From: Clostridium sp. CAG:590
GTDB taxonomy: Bacteria; Bacillota; Clostridia; Lachnospirales; Lachnospiraceae
Length of the DNA: 9,128 nucleotides
Assembly (NCBI GenBank): GCA_000431135.1
Contig: HF987844.1
Span: 1 to 9,128, forward strand
Direction: 5' to 3'
Shown piece by piece: positions 1 to 6,118 of the stretch (its first letter is position 1; every line of letters begins with the position of its first letter). The notes under the pieces are model-generated. The model had not been told where the DNA came from, made no database searches, and worked only from the letters and a program-made list of their open reading frames with translations. The translations under genes and the position numbers were made by a program.

Positions 1-7
1 GCAATCC

Positions 8-340
8 TTACGCTGTGCAAGGGTTAATTAATTCTTTGATTTTGAGTGCTTTCTCAACACTTCCCTCCACTTTCAGCTTTCCAAGTGTAAACGCTGCAAT
101 CGGATCTGTCTTGCCATCTACGATCTGGAACAATGTCTTAGCAGAACAAACGAACAGGGAATCCCGGTCATAATATTCATATGGTTCAATGAACAGCTCG
201 CCATTTTTTACTTCCGCATAGAAGGAACCTGCTCCCTCTCCGGTAATATCGAACTGGTAAGCAAGATGTTCCTTGATCTTACTGACATCTGTATCCTTAA
301 ATCGGTCTTTAAATTGCTGAAATACTTCTTCATAGGTCAT
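8..340 (-). CDS. SCP2 sterol-binding domain protein
   Basis: This is a 110-residue protein that consists of essentially one SCP2 (sterol carrier protein 2) domain. The diagnostic part is the C-terminal half: a strand segment ending in DSLFVCSA (about residues 60-67), then LFQIVDGKTDPIAAFTLGKLKVEG (about 71-94). This matches the family pattern of 'G-K-x-D-P-x-x-A-F-x-x-G-K-L-K-x-x-G' followed by a final helix. SCP2 domains form a hydrophobic cavity that binds lipids or acyl chains; in bacteria the ligand and role are usually unknown. There is no signal peptide or membrane segment, so it should be cytoplasmic. The ATG at 340 is supported by an AGGAGG ribosome binding site about 8 bases upstream. 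It appears monocistronic: it has its own candidate promoter, and a terminator closes the toxin-antitoxin unit upstream. Family assignment is confident; the function is not known. Confidence 0.88.
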   Translation of the reverse strand: MTYEEVFQQFKDRFKDTDVSKIKEHLAYQFDITGEGAGSFYAEVKNGELFIEPYEYYDRDSLFVCSAKTLFQIVDGKTDPIAAFTLGKLKVEGSVEKALKIKELINPCTA

Positions 341-436
341 AATCGTATCCTCCTTACATTGAACATGTCATTCGGCATTTCCACATGGTTTTGTCAATGT
401 GCAAATAAAACAACTTATATTGTCCATTTGTCTATT

Positions 437-464
437 ATTATACATATACCAAATAAATGTTCAA
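437..464 (-). promoter_or_regulatory. Candidate sigma-A promoter for the SCP2 gene
   Basis: On the minus strand a -35-like TTGAAC (464-459) and a perfect -10 TATAAT (442-437) are separated by 16 bases. The element lies just downstream of the toxin-antitoxin terminator and about 95 bases upstream of the SCP2 start codon, which leaves a leader of roughly 90 bases. That leader holds a 7-bp inverted repeat (ACATTGA at 356-362, TCAATGT at 394-400) with no recognised function. The promoter is inferred from consensus match and placement only. Confidence 0.55.
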
Positions 465-477
465 GTACTTTTTTCAT

Positions 478-514
478 AAAAAAAGACAATTCACTTTATA
501 TTTGCGAATTGTCT
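478..514 (-). terminator. Intrinsic terminator after the toxin-antitoxin unit
   Basis: Read on the minus strand, a perfect 9-bp stem (AGACAATTC pairing with GAATTGTCT; plus-strand arms 484-492 and 506-514) encloses a 13-base loop. It is followed immediately by a run of seven T residues (484-478). It begins 6 bases past the toxin stop codon and separates the toxin-antitoxin locus from the SCP2 promoter. The stem is AT-rich and so moderate in strength. Confidence 0.75.
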
Positions 515-519
515 CTTAT

Positions 520-885
520 CTATTTTTCCTTATCAGTATTATCATCGGGATATGTATATGTTGATTGCTCTTTTAATATTTTTTCCCAATCTCTTTCATG
601 TCTCAACACTCTTAAAATATGAACTTTTCCATCCTTTATTATATAAAATATAATAGATGGACTAAATATTTTCTGGTATATATCAAAACCTCGATATTGT
701 ATATGCGTCATTCCCAATATTCATGCTGAATATCCCAGTTCTTGTATCGCATGATACATCTGTTCTTGAAATTGGTCTGCTCTATTTATTCCAAACCACA
801 TCTCTATATATTCAGCAATATCTGTTACATCATATATCGCTTCCCATGTCATAACAACTTCAAGCTCTTGTCCGTCTTCTCTCAT
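520..885 (-). pseudogene. RelE/ParE-family toxin interrupted by in-frame TGA
   Basis: Reading one frame from ATG (885-883) to TAG (522-520) gives 121 codons with a single internal stop, TGA at 723-721 (codon 55). The part before it contains VVMTWEAIYDVTDIAEYIE and RADQFQEQ; the part after it contains YRGFDIYQK, SIIFYIIKDG and HILRVLRHERDW. Together these match one RelE/ParE-superfamily toxin (mRNA interferase or gyrase poison) in a continuous alignment, with the helical half before the stop and the C-terminal strands after it. The start has a GGAG site 7 bases upstream and overlaps the antitoxin gene by 26 bases, as is usual for such pairs. The product would stop at 54 residues, lacking the strands that carry the active or target-binding surface. 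Restart at TTG (717-715) or ATG (711-709) lacks a good ribosome binding site. The simplest reading is a nonsense-mutated, inactive toxin; a sequencing error or stop-codon readthrough cannot be excluded. Confidence 0.78.
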
Positions 886-1024
886 TTCGTAACTCCGTAA
901 TCTTCTGAAACGCCTCTCTAACAGATAACTCCCTTTCAGCTTTCATATCCTCAATTCCACGATCAATACTTTGCAACAAATCTCTTTTTTCTTTATTTAA
1001 TTTCTTCTGCTCTAACGTACCCAT
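860..1024 (-). CDS. Type II antitoxin partner of the RelE/ParE-type toxin
   Basis: This is a 54-residue, highly charged protein starting MGTLEQKKLNKEKRDLL and ending LRNERRRTRA. The middle, SIDRGIEDMKAERELSVREAF (about 19-39), resembles the C-terminal toxin-wrapping segment of RelB/ParD-type antitoxins, of the general 'D-I-E-x-G-R-x-x-S-x-E-E' form. It is mostly predicted helix and has no clear separate DNA-binding domain. The start is supported by a GAGGTG site 6 bases upstream. The reading frame is intact, unlike the toxin that follows, whose start lies 26 bases inside this gene in another frame. In such modules the antitoxin neutralises the toxin by direct binding and usually represses its own promoter. 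The antitoxin call rests mainly on size, charge and position before a RelE/ParE-type toxin, so exact family membership is uncertain. Confidence 0.72.
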   Translation of the reverse strand: MGTLEQKKLNKEKRDLLQSIDRGIEDMKAERELSVREAFQKITELRNERRRTRA

Positions 1025-1059
1025 AACCAACACCTCGCTTATTCTTATAATTGTCGGTT
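1025..1059 (-). promoter_or_regulatory. Inverted repeat at the antitoxin translation start
   Basis: AACCAACA (1025-1032) and TGTCGGTT (1052-1059) form an 8-bp inverted repeat with one mismatch that becomes a G-U pair in RNA. The arms flank the antitoxin ribosome binding site, and one arm abuts the ATG. It could be an operator for antitoxin autoregulation or an mRNA hairpin that presents the ribosome binding site in its loop. It may also be chance. Confidence 0.35.
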
Positions 1060-1082
1060 GTTTCTTTCATTGTTTTTCTTTT

Positions 1083-1112
1083 ATTGTACTATATTTGTAT
1101 GAATTTATGCAA
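1083..1112 (-). promoter_or_regulatory. Candidate promoter of the toxin-antitoxin operon
   Basis: On the minus strand, TTGCAT (1112-1107) and TACAAT (1088-1083) are spaced by 18 bases, about 58 bases before the antitoxin ATG. It lies in the 99-base gap after the anti-sigma stop codon, where I see no terminator, so some readthrough from the sigma operon is possible. The call rests on consensus match and position alone. Confidence 0.5.
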
Positions 1113-1123
1113 CTTATATTCTA

Positions 1124-2329
1124 TTAATTTGATTTCGGAATAGTATACGAATATTCTTTTCCACCATAAGTAAATACAACTGCCAGCACCTCATCCGGAT
1201 CGATCAATCCGATTGATTCATCCTCTATATCCTGCACGGTCTGCAACAAATCAAGATTTGCCGTCACGATCCAATCCTCATATTCACGATACTGTTTCAT
1301 CTGCTTTGCCGGATCTTTTATTGCTTCCACCGCTTCCGCATCCTTCTCGTTTGCCATTTTATAATCATGCACGGTAAAACCTTTCTCAACCGGTATCTCT
1401 GTACCATCTTTCATTACGATCTTCGATACACACGGAAGAAATTCCCAATACCTATCATCATATTTCTTTGATTCTTCCAGAATCCGCCCATGATATGACA
1501 TGGTTGCATTTATCTCCATCGGAGAAAGTATTACCTCATCGATATGGACATCCTCACTTCCTAAATCTAACGACTTTGTATATGTCTTCGTCATAGACAT
1601 GGCATATTCCTGAACCTCCGCCGGAATCTTCAACTGCCATCTTCCCTCCACTAATGTATCGGACTCCCCTTTCACATATTCACACAAATTGCAAAATGTA
1701 TAAGTGAGTGATTGCCCCTGTAATGCATTTTCCTTTTGAAGTTGTATGTCTGCATCAAAATAATACACATTCTCCTCTGTCAGCCACGGTTTAAAGGCTC
1801 CTCCATTCGCTCCCAGAGTTTCCCCCGTATTGCCGCTGCTCGTTAATGTATACGTTCCAAATTCCAAATGCTGTCCTTTTTCCCGAACTTCCACATCCTT
1901 CGGTACTTCTACCTTAAACAACACCCGCTCCACAAATCCATCTGTCACGATCTGTGCTACGGATACCGTGACCCCTGCATCGGTTACGGATATGTCCGGC
2001 ATCTGCGCAATATTTTGTTCCAATGTCTTATTCTGCAACGTCTCATCTGCATTCCATACTTTTGCCGCTTTTTCATTCCATCTGCGCGCCTCGATTGCTG
2101 TCGCAGTTGCGCCTAGTCCCACAATGCAGATCAGTGCAACCATGGCAACCTGTTGTTTGAATCGATGCACCTTATTATAATGTGCAATCTCTCTGCGGTT
2201 TTCTTCTTCATCATATTCCGCATTTATCGTATGAAGTGCCGCTGCCATCTGCTCAGTCACAATAACCGGAACCTCAATATCCCGCTGCAATATCTTTTTT
2301 ACCCGTTGTTTTGTTAATCGATGTCTCAT
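1124..2329 (-). CDS. DUF4179-type membrane anti-sigma factor
   Basis: This is a 401-residue, single-pass membrane protein. Residues 1-58 are a charged cytoplasmic domain expected to bind the sigma factor. One transmembrane helix follows (about 60-80, QVAMVALICIVGLGATATAI), with basic residues before it. The rest (about 85-401) is an extracytoplasmic sensor region rich in beta strands, including VERVLFKVEVP (133-143), a CNLC pair (213-216) and a C-terminal VFTYGGKEYSYTIPKSN. The layout and motifs are those of DUF4179 (and a DUF5643-like C-terminal part), a family encoded beside ECF sigma factors. Its ATG overlaps the sigma TGA by 4 bases (ATGA) and has its own AGGAGG site 8 bases upstream, so the two are translationally coupled and probably made in balance. 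It should hold the sigma factor inactive until an envelope signal arrives; the signal is unknown. No protease-cleavage site is evident by eye. Confidence 0.85.
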   Translation of the reverse strand: MRHRLTKQRVKKILQRDIEVPVIVTEQMAAALHTINAEYDEEENRREIAHYNKVHRFKQQVAMVALICIVGLGATATAIEARRWNEKAAKVWNADETLQNKTLEQNIAQMPDISVTDAGVTVSVAQIVTDGFVERVLFKVEVPKDVEVREKGQHLEFGTYTLTSSGNTGETLGANGGAFKPWLTEENVYYFDADIQLQKENALQGQSLTYTFCNLCEYVKGESDTLVEGRWQLKIPAEVQEYAMSMTKTYTKSLDLGSEDVHIDEVILSPMEINATMSYHGRILEESKKYDDRYWEFLPCVSKIVMKDGTEIPVEKGFTVHDYKMANEKDAEAVEAIKDPAKQMKQYREYEDWIVTANLDLLQTVQDIEDESIGLIDPDEVLAVVFTYGGKEYSYTIPKSN

Positions 2330-2844
2330 ATGCCTGCCTCCTTTAAATTCATTTTCTCATACTCCTGTTTCAGACTGTTTCTGCCTCGCCGTAGTCGTGT
2401 CTTCACGGTATTTTCATGAAGATCCAACAGCTTTGCGATCTCTGCAATCTTAAATTCTTCTACATAATAGAGTATCAGGATCAGACGATATTTCTCGTCT
2501 AACCGTTCCAGTAAATCTTTGAATTCTGCTAATGCATATTCCGACTGCTCCCCCATAATATCCGGAATCTCTCCATATGCTACTTCTCTTCTTCCCTGCC
2601 GTATCATCCCATTACATTGATTGATCAGGATCCGTATCATCCAGGTTTTAAAATATTCCGGTTTACGCAATGTATCCAGTTGCTCAAAGCAGATCAGCAC
2701 CGTCTCACTGATCGCGTCTGCCACATCTGCATCACTTGTAAAATAAGCTCTCGCTACTTTATACATGCTCTGGGCATTCATTTCCATCAATTGTGCAAAT
2801 GCATCCTTATTACCTGCCATTGCTTTTTTTACCAGGCTTTTCAT
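2326..2844 (-). CDS. ECF-subfamily RNA polymerase sigma factor
   Basis: With the ATG at 2844 this is a 172-residue group IV (ECF) sigma-70 factor. Region 2 (about 11-83) includes AYFTSDADVADAISETVLICFE, for core binding and -10 melting, and KTWMIRILINQCNGMIR. Region 4 (about 107-160) carries the helix-turn-helix AEIAKLLDLHENTVKTRLRRGR, which reads the -35 box. There is no extra sensor domain; control should come from the anti-sigma gene that overlaps its stop codon. Two upstream in-frame ATGs (2886 and 2877) have no ribosome binding site and would lie upstream of the expected transcript start, whereas the ATG at 2844 follows AAGGAGG with 6 bases of spacing. An ECF-like promoter sits just ahead, so positive autoregulation is likely. 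The target genes beyond this operon cannot be told from the window. Confidence 0.93.
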   Translation of the reverse strand: MKSLVKKAMAGNKDAFAQLMEMNAQSMYKVARAYFTSDADVADAISETVLICFEQLDTLRKPEYFKTWMIRILINQCNGMIRQGRREVAYGEIPDIMGEQSEYALAEFKDLLERLDEKYRLILILYYVEEFKIAEIAKLLDLHENTVKTRLRRGRNSLKQEYEKMNLKEAGI

Positions 2845-2850
2845 GTAATC

Positions 2851-2857
2851 CCTCCTT
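2851..2857 (-). promoter_or_regulatory. Ribosome binding site that fixes the sigma factor start
   Basis: AAGGAGG on the minus strand lies 6 bases before the ATG at 2844-2842. It is near-perfect, and it lies inside the coding frame if either upstream ATG were used, so it argues for the shorter 172-residue sigma factor. Confidence 0.85.
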
Positions 2858-2877
2858 CTGTTTTGTGAATCATACAT

Positions 2878-2906
2878 TAGATGCACTGCACATGTAAAAA
2901 GTTTCA
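2878..2906 (-). promoter_or_regulatory. Candidate ECF-type autoregulatory promoter
   Basis: On the minus strand a -35-like TGAAAC (2906-2901) followed by a T-run, and CATCTA (2883-2878), are separated by 17 bases. ECF promoters in Bacillus-type Firmicutes typically read TGAAAC, about 16 bases, then CGTC or CGTA followed by an A/T-rich step, so this differs by one base in the -10 element. Initiation would fall near 2870, about 26 bases ahead of the chosen sigma ATG. The -35 begins only 7 bases past the ligase stop codon. Confidence 0.5.
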
Positions 2907-2913
2907 GATATTT

Positions 2914-4596
2914 TTATTCCACCGCATTTAATAATTCTGACAGCGTATCGTCTACTGACAACTGCGGCTGTTCATCGATCATTGTTCCAAGCCGGCTCAC
3001 CTTGCTTTGTGCCTCTTCGAGATAATCCGGTATGTTTTTTAACTCATCGATACATTCCTGTGCCAGTTCCGGATCCGTATCACCAAGTTGTTCCGCTCCA
3101 TCATATAACATGGATGCATAGTCCACATACACATCATAGTTAAAATAATCTCTTGCAATTGCTTCCTTCTGCCACCGGATCATGTCCGCATAATCGTCGT
3201 AACAGTATGCAACAGTCGCCTTCGCCTGATATGCCAATGCACAGGTATCATTTCGCGCAAGAATCTTATCCGCCATGGCATCTACCTCATCCACATCCTC
3301 GGATTCCGAGAGCAGTTTCAGTTGTTCCTCCGTATACCACGGATACCATTTAACCGCAATATCCGGATGTTCAAAATAAGCCGCCATAAGTGGAATGGTC
3401 AGATAAATGACAGCCACACCAAAAACTGCGACAACTGCCGCCCATGTGTTCTTACGCACCCGTAATGTCTGATAGCGTTCCGGAATCCATTTCCATTCCG
3501 CTTCGCTCATGATCAGCAAAATGATCAGGAATATAAACATATATTGCGCATCAAAATCAAACAATCCGTGCAAAAACAGCACCGCAAGAATCATCTTATT
3601 CCGAATACTTACACTCTTGCCAATCCATGTTTTTACGATCGCAACCCCATAAAGAACCAGTGGAATCCAGCCGATATCCAGCCCGATCTGCAGCCAGTCA
3701 TTATGAATATATCGCACGGTATACACGCCTGTCTGAATCTCATTTTGTATGTAATAATAACCAAGGTATCCCATACCAAACGGATGTTTCAACAGAACCG
3801 GCAACGCATCCGCCGCATAGAGTAATCTTCCTACAAACGTTGATTCCTTCAAAGATAATGTCGTGATCCTGCCAATACCTGATGCATCTTTGCTGACAAA
3901 CAGAACAATACCTAAGAGAACTGCAAACACAATGCCTTCCACAAGCAAGCCTGCATTTTTCCGATGGATCAGCACAATCAGATACACCAGTACCGTCAAA
4001 ACAAATACCGTCCGGCTCCCTGTCATCCCAATTCCCGCCATCAGCACTGCCGTAAACACATAATCCCGGACGGTCATTTTGTCCTTCTCACATAAAATGA
4101 TAACACCTGCAAGCAGAAATACCGCAAAAGTATTGGGATACTGGAAGAATCCACCCAGCCGGTCATTCAGATACAAATGCTCCTGCAAATATGGTATGAA
4201 ATATCCGACAAATCCGATCAGACACTGTACCACACCGATATACGGAATCATTGCAAGCATTTTCTCCCGATATTCCTCACCAATCCACTGCACACCGAGT
4301 AAGAATATCACAATCCATAACATTTTGAAGAAACCAAATGCTGCCATTCCCCGGTCAACCGCCCAGATCACGGTGAGCAGATAACTAACGGCAAACAATG
4401 CCGCCATCGTCATTCCGACATTCCACTGTATGTCGAGCTTGCGCTCCCAACGAACCGCCCACAACACCAGAGCTGTCACAATTACAAATGCAATTGTTCC
4501 GCAAAATTCATAATACATTCCATAAAAAAACGGGAACAGACAAAACAAAATCAGCAGCCATTGTCCCATTCCCCTGTCTTTGCTTATCGCTTTCAT
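2914..4596 (-). CDS. O-antigen ligase-like (Wzy_C/WaaL) membrane protein
   Basis: This is a 560-residue polytopic membrane protein. Residues 1-405 hold about ten or more hydrophobic segments. WaaL/Wzy_C signatures are visible in order: RLGGFFQYPNTFAVF (146-160), GMTGSRT (190-196), a long outer loop with HPFGMGYLGYYY (271-282) and YIHNDWLQIGLDIGW (296-310), and HGLFDFD (343-349). Family members transfer or polymerise undecaprenyl-linked glycans on the outer face of the membrane, as O-antigen ligase, polymerase or protein O-oligosaccharyltransferase; which one cannot be settled from sequence. After the last helix (about 384-405) a soluble tail (406-560) is acidic and helical, TPR-like in look (ARNDTCALAYQAKATVAYCY, 447-466), and probably extracytoplasmic. 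The start follows a GGAGG site 9 bases upstream. A strong terminator lies directly ahead of that site, and I see no convincing promoter in between. Its stop abuts the sigma promoter. Confidence 0.85.
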   Translation of the reverse strand: MKAISKDRGMGQWLLILFCLFPFFYGMYYEFCGTIAFVIVTALVLWAVRWERKLDIQWNVGMTMAALFAVSYLLTVIWAVDRGMAAFGFFKMLWIVIFLLGVQWIGEEYREKMLAMIPYIGVVQCLIGFVGYFIPYLQEHLYLNDRLGGFFQYPNTFAVFLLAGVIILCEKDKMTVRDYVFTAVLMAGIGMTGSRTVFVLTVLVYLIVLIHRKNAGLLVEGIVFAVLLGIVLFVSKDASGIGRITTLSLKESTFVGRLLYAADALPVLLKHPFGMGYLGYYYIQNEIQTGVYTVRYIHNDWLQIGLDIGWIPLVLYGVAIVKTWIGKSVSIRNKMILAVLFLHGLFDFDAQYMFIFLIILLIMSEAEWKWIPERYQTLRVRKNTWAAVVAVFGVAVIYLTIPLMAAYFEHPDIAVKWYPWYTEEQLKLLSESEDVDEVDAMADKILARNDTCALAYQAKATVAYCYDDYADMIRWQKEAIARDYFNYDVYVDYASMLYDGAEQLGDTDPELAQECIDELKNIPDYLEEAQSKVSRLGTMIDEQPQLSVDDTLSELLNAVE

Positions 4597-4615
4597 TCTT
4601 TTCTGCCTCCACTAT

Positions 4616-4652
4616 GCAAAAATACCCCCGAATTCTCCATAGAATCCGAGGG
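4616..4652 (-). terminator. Strong intrinsic terminator between the LRR and ligase genes
   Basis: On the minus strand a 12-bp GC-rich stem (plus-strand arms 4625-4636 and 4641-4652, with two G-T wobble pairs) closes a 4-base loop and is followed by TATTTTTGC. It begins 18 bases after the LRR stop codon. The ligase ribosome binding site starts only a few bases beyond the T-tract, so any ligase transcript coming from upstream must pass through this hairpin. Confidence 0.85.
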
Positions 4653-4670
4653 CAATCTATGCATTATGAT

Positions 4671-6014
4671 TTATTTGACACTTACATAAATATAACGTAT
4701 GTATTTTCCTTTTTGCAATGTCAGATAAGCGAATCCTTTTTTGGTCACCTTGAAGGAACCATTCTTCTTGTTATATTTGATTCCACCTTCGCTATAAGTC
4801 ACTTTATATCCGGTACCAATAATATTTTTCAGAGAAATACTTTTTCCTTTCTTAATATTATAATATGATAATGTCATATATTTCTGCTTCGATAAATTTA
4901 ACTTCTTAATTCCGGATCCATAATAATTAAGACTTGTCAGTTCCTTATTCTTTGTTACATTTAATGACTTTAACGATTTATTGCCGTTTACTTTCAAGGA
5001 ATTCAGTTTCTTATTCTTACTGACATTTAAGCTCTTAATCTTTGTATTATAACAGCTTAAACCGACAAGCTTTGAATTCTTAGAAACATTAATCTTACTG
5101 ATTCCTGTATAGTTAAGCGCTACTCCCGTTAATTTTTTGTTTTTAGATATATCCAATGAGCGCAGATTCTTATTATCGGATACATTCAGATACTCCAAAT
5201 TTTTCAGATTCTTGACATTAATACTCTTTAAATTATTGTTATACAGATAAGCATATGTAACATTATTTGGAAGTTTAACAGATGTAAGCTTTTTATTATC
5301 TGAGACATTTACAAAATTCAACTTCTTAAATGAGGACAGATCCAGACTCTTCAACGTACTGCCACTAATACCAAAGGTAGACAGACCCTTCAGGTTTTTC
5401 AATCCTTTAATGGAAGATGTCTGCGTTCTATCCAAAGATAAAAAACTAAGTTTCGAACATTTAGAACCGTCAAAACTTGGTAATTTGATATTGTATAAAC
5501 TCAAAGATGTCAGATTGCTAAAACTTGGTAAGGAAGCCGTCGTACCTTTTTTATTTGCATACAATGATAACATCATCACACCGTTTGCTTCTACTTTAAC
5601 GGAAGAAGATGTAATTCCGCTAAGACTTACCAACGTTACTGTATCTGCAAATTTCAAATCAGAAGCATTGACCTTATCTAAAGATACCTCTGATAAATTC
5701 GGGAAAACCTTCAGACAGTCAACATTTTCAACCGCTCCGTCTTCTGTGTATACATATAAATATCTAATCTCATCGGTGTTTACATAATATACCCCGCCAT
5801 CGTTTGTGTATGAACTGTATTCATTATAATCAGTTCCGTCATTATCCACACAATAATTCTTGGCATTCCGCGTCAACGCATTCCGGATTGCCGTATCCGG
5901 GAAATTCGTAGCATCAATTGCAAGCTTTGCTGCAGATGCCTTTGCATTACTTCCTGCAACCAATCCAAGTGCAAGTAATGCAAATGTAAATAACTTTTTC
6001 ATATTGTGTTTCAT
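4671..6014 (-). CDS. Secreted leucine-rich-repeat protein
   Basis: This is a 447-residue exported protein. Residues 1-28 are a Sec signal peptide: MKHNMKK, a hydrophobic core LFTFALLALGLVAG, then an AxA-type site in NAKASA-A. The N-terminal cap (about 32-100) includes NFPDTAIRNAL and VDNDGTDYNEYS, resembling the degenerate EF-hand-like cap of Firmicute LRR proteins. LRRs run from about 100 to 385. The last six are regular 21-22-residue units of the form 'L-x-x-L-N-V-S-K-N-K-x-L-x-x-L', similar to internalin J-type repeats, with one conserved-position Cys (C321). Residues 386-447 look like a small beta domain, perhaps Ig-like. It is very rich in Lys, Asn and Ser and likely basic. No LPXTG motif, membrane anchor or choline-binding repeat is seen, so it is probably released or held by charge. 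The start has AGGAGG 8 bases upstream. Likely roles are binding or adhesion; the ligand is unknown. Confidence 0.85.
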   Translation of the reverse strand: MKHNMKKLFTFALLALGLVAGSNAKASAAKLAIDATNFPDTAIRNALTRNAKNYCVDNDGTDYNEYSSYTNDGGVYYVNTDEIRYLYVYTEDGAVENVDCLKVFPNLSEVSLDKVNASDLKFADTVTLVSLSGITSSSVKVEANGVMMLSLYANKKGTTASLPSFSNLTSLSLYNIKLPSFDGSKCSKLSFLSLDRTQTSSIKGLKNLKGLSTFGISGSTLKSLDLSSFKKLNFVNVSDNKKLTSVKLPNNVTYAYLYNNNLKSINVKNLKNLEYLNVSDNKNLRSLDISKNKKLTGVALNYTGISKINVSKNSKLVGLSCYNTKIKSLNVSKNKKLNSLKVNGNKSLKSLNVTKNKELTSLNYYGSGIKKLNLSKQKYMTLSYYNIKKGKSISLKNIIGTGYKVTYSEGGIKYNKKNGSFKVTKKGFAYLTLQKGKYIRYIYVSVK

Positions 6015-6030
6015 TTGTTGTTCCTCCTAT

Positions 6031-6066
6031 GTTGTAAAATTTTCAAAAGCATTATTATTTTACAAC
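6031..6066. promoter_or_regulatory. Perfect 10-bp inverted repeat, possible operator
   Basis: GTTGTAAAAT (6031-6040) and ATTTTACAAC (6057-6066) are exact inverted copies separated by 16 bases. One arm covers the candidate -10 box of the LRR promoter; the other ends a base before the ATAGGAGG ribosome binding region. No T-tract follows on either strand, so it is not a normal terminator. A dimeric repressor site is the simplest reading; a leader hairpin is possible only if transcription starts further upstream. Confidence 0.55.
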
Positions 6067-6085
6067 TTTTACTTAATTTCGACAA
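6057..6085 (-). promoter_or_regulatory. Candidate promoter of the LRR gene
   Basis: On the minus strand TTGTCG (6085-6080) and TAAAAT (6062-6057) are separated by exactly 17 bases, in the 104-base gap between pxpA and the LRR gene. Initiation would be near 6050, about 35 bases before the start codon. The -10 lies within an inverted repeat, which suggests regulation. I see no clear terminator for the pxp operon in this gap, so readthrough into the LRR gene is also possible. Confidence 0.5.
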
Positions 6086-6118
6086 GCCCAGTCATATAAA
6101 TCATCCTGTGGAAACTGC

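Noticed and set aside
266..622. Plus-strand open frame of 118 codons across the SCP2 leader and the toxin 3' end
   Set aside because: No ribosome binding site; low-complexity hydrophobic composition; overlaps the SCP2 gene, two minus-strand regulatory signals and the toxin remnant in antisense.
520..717. A 65-residue protein starting at TTG 717 as a gene of its own
   Set aside because: It is the C-terminal half of a RelE/ParE-type toxin; the N-terminal half lies upstream in the same frame before a TGA, and no ribosome binding site precedes the TTG.
4398..4868. Plus-strand open frame of 156 codons
   Set aside because: Antisense to the 5' part of the ligase gene, the terminator and the LRR 3' end; no family resemblance and no ribosome binding site seen.
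6031..6066. Inverted repeat as the terminator of the pxp operon
   Set aside because: No T-tract follows the hairpin in the pxp direction; the sequence runs straight into the LRR ribosome binding site.
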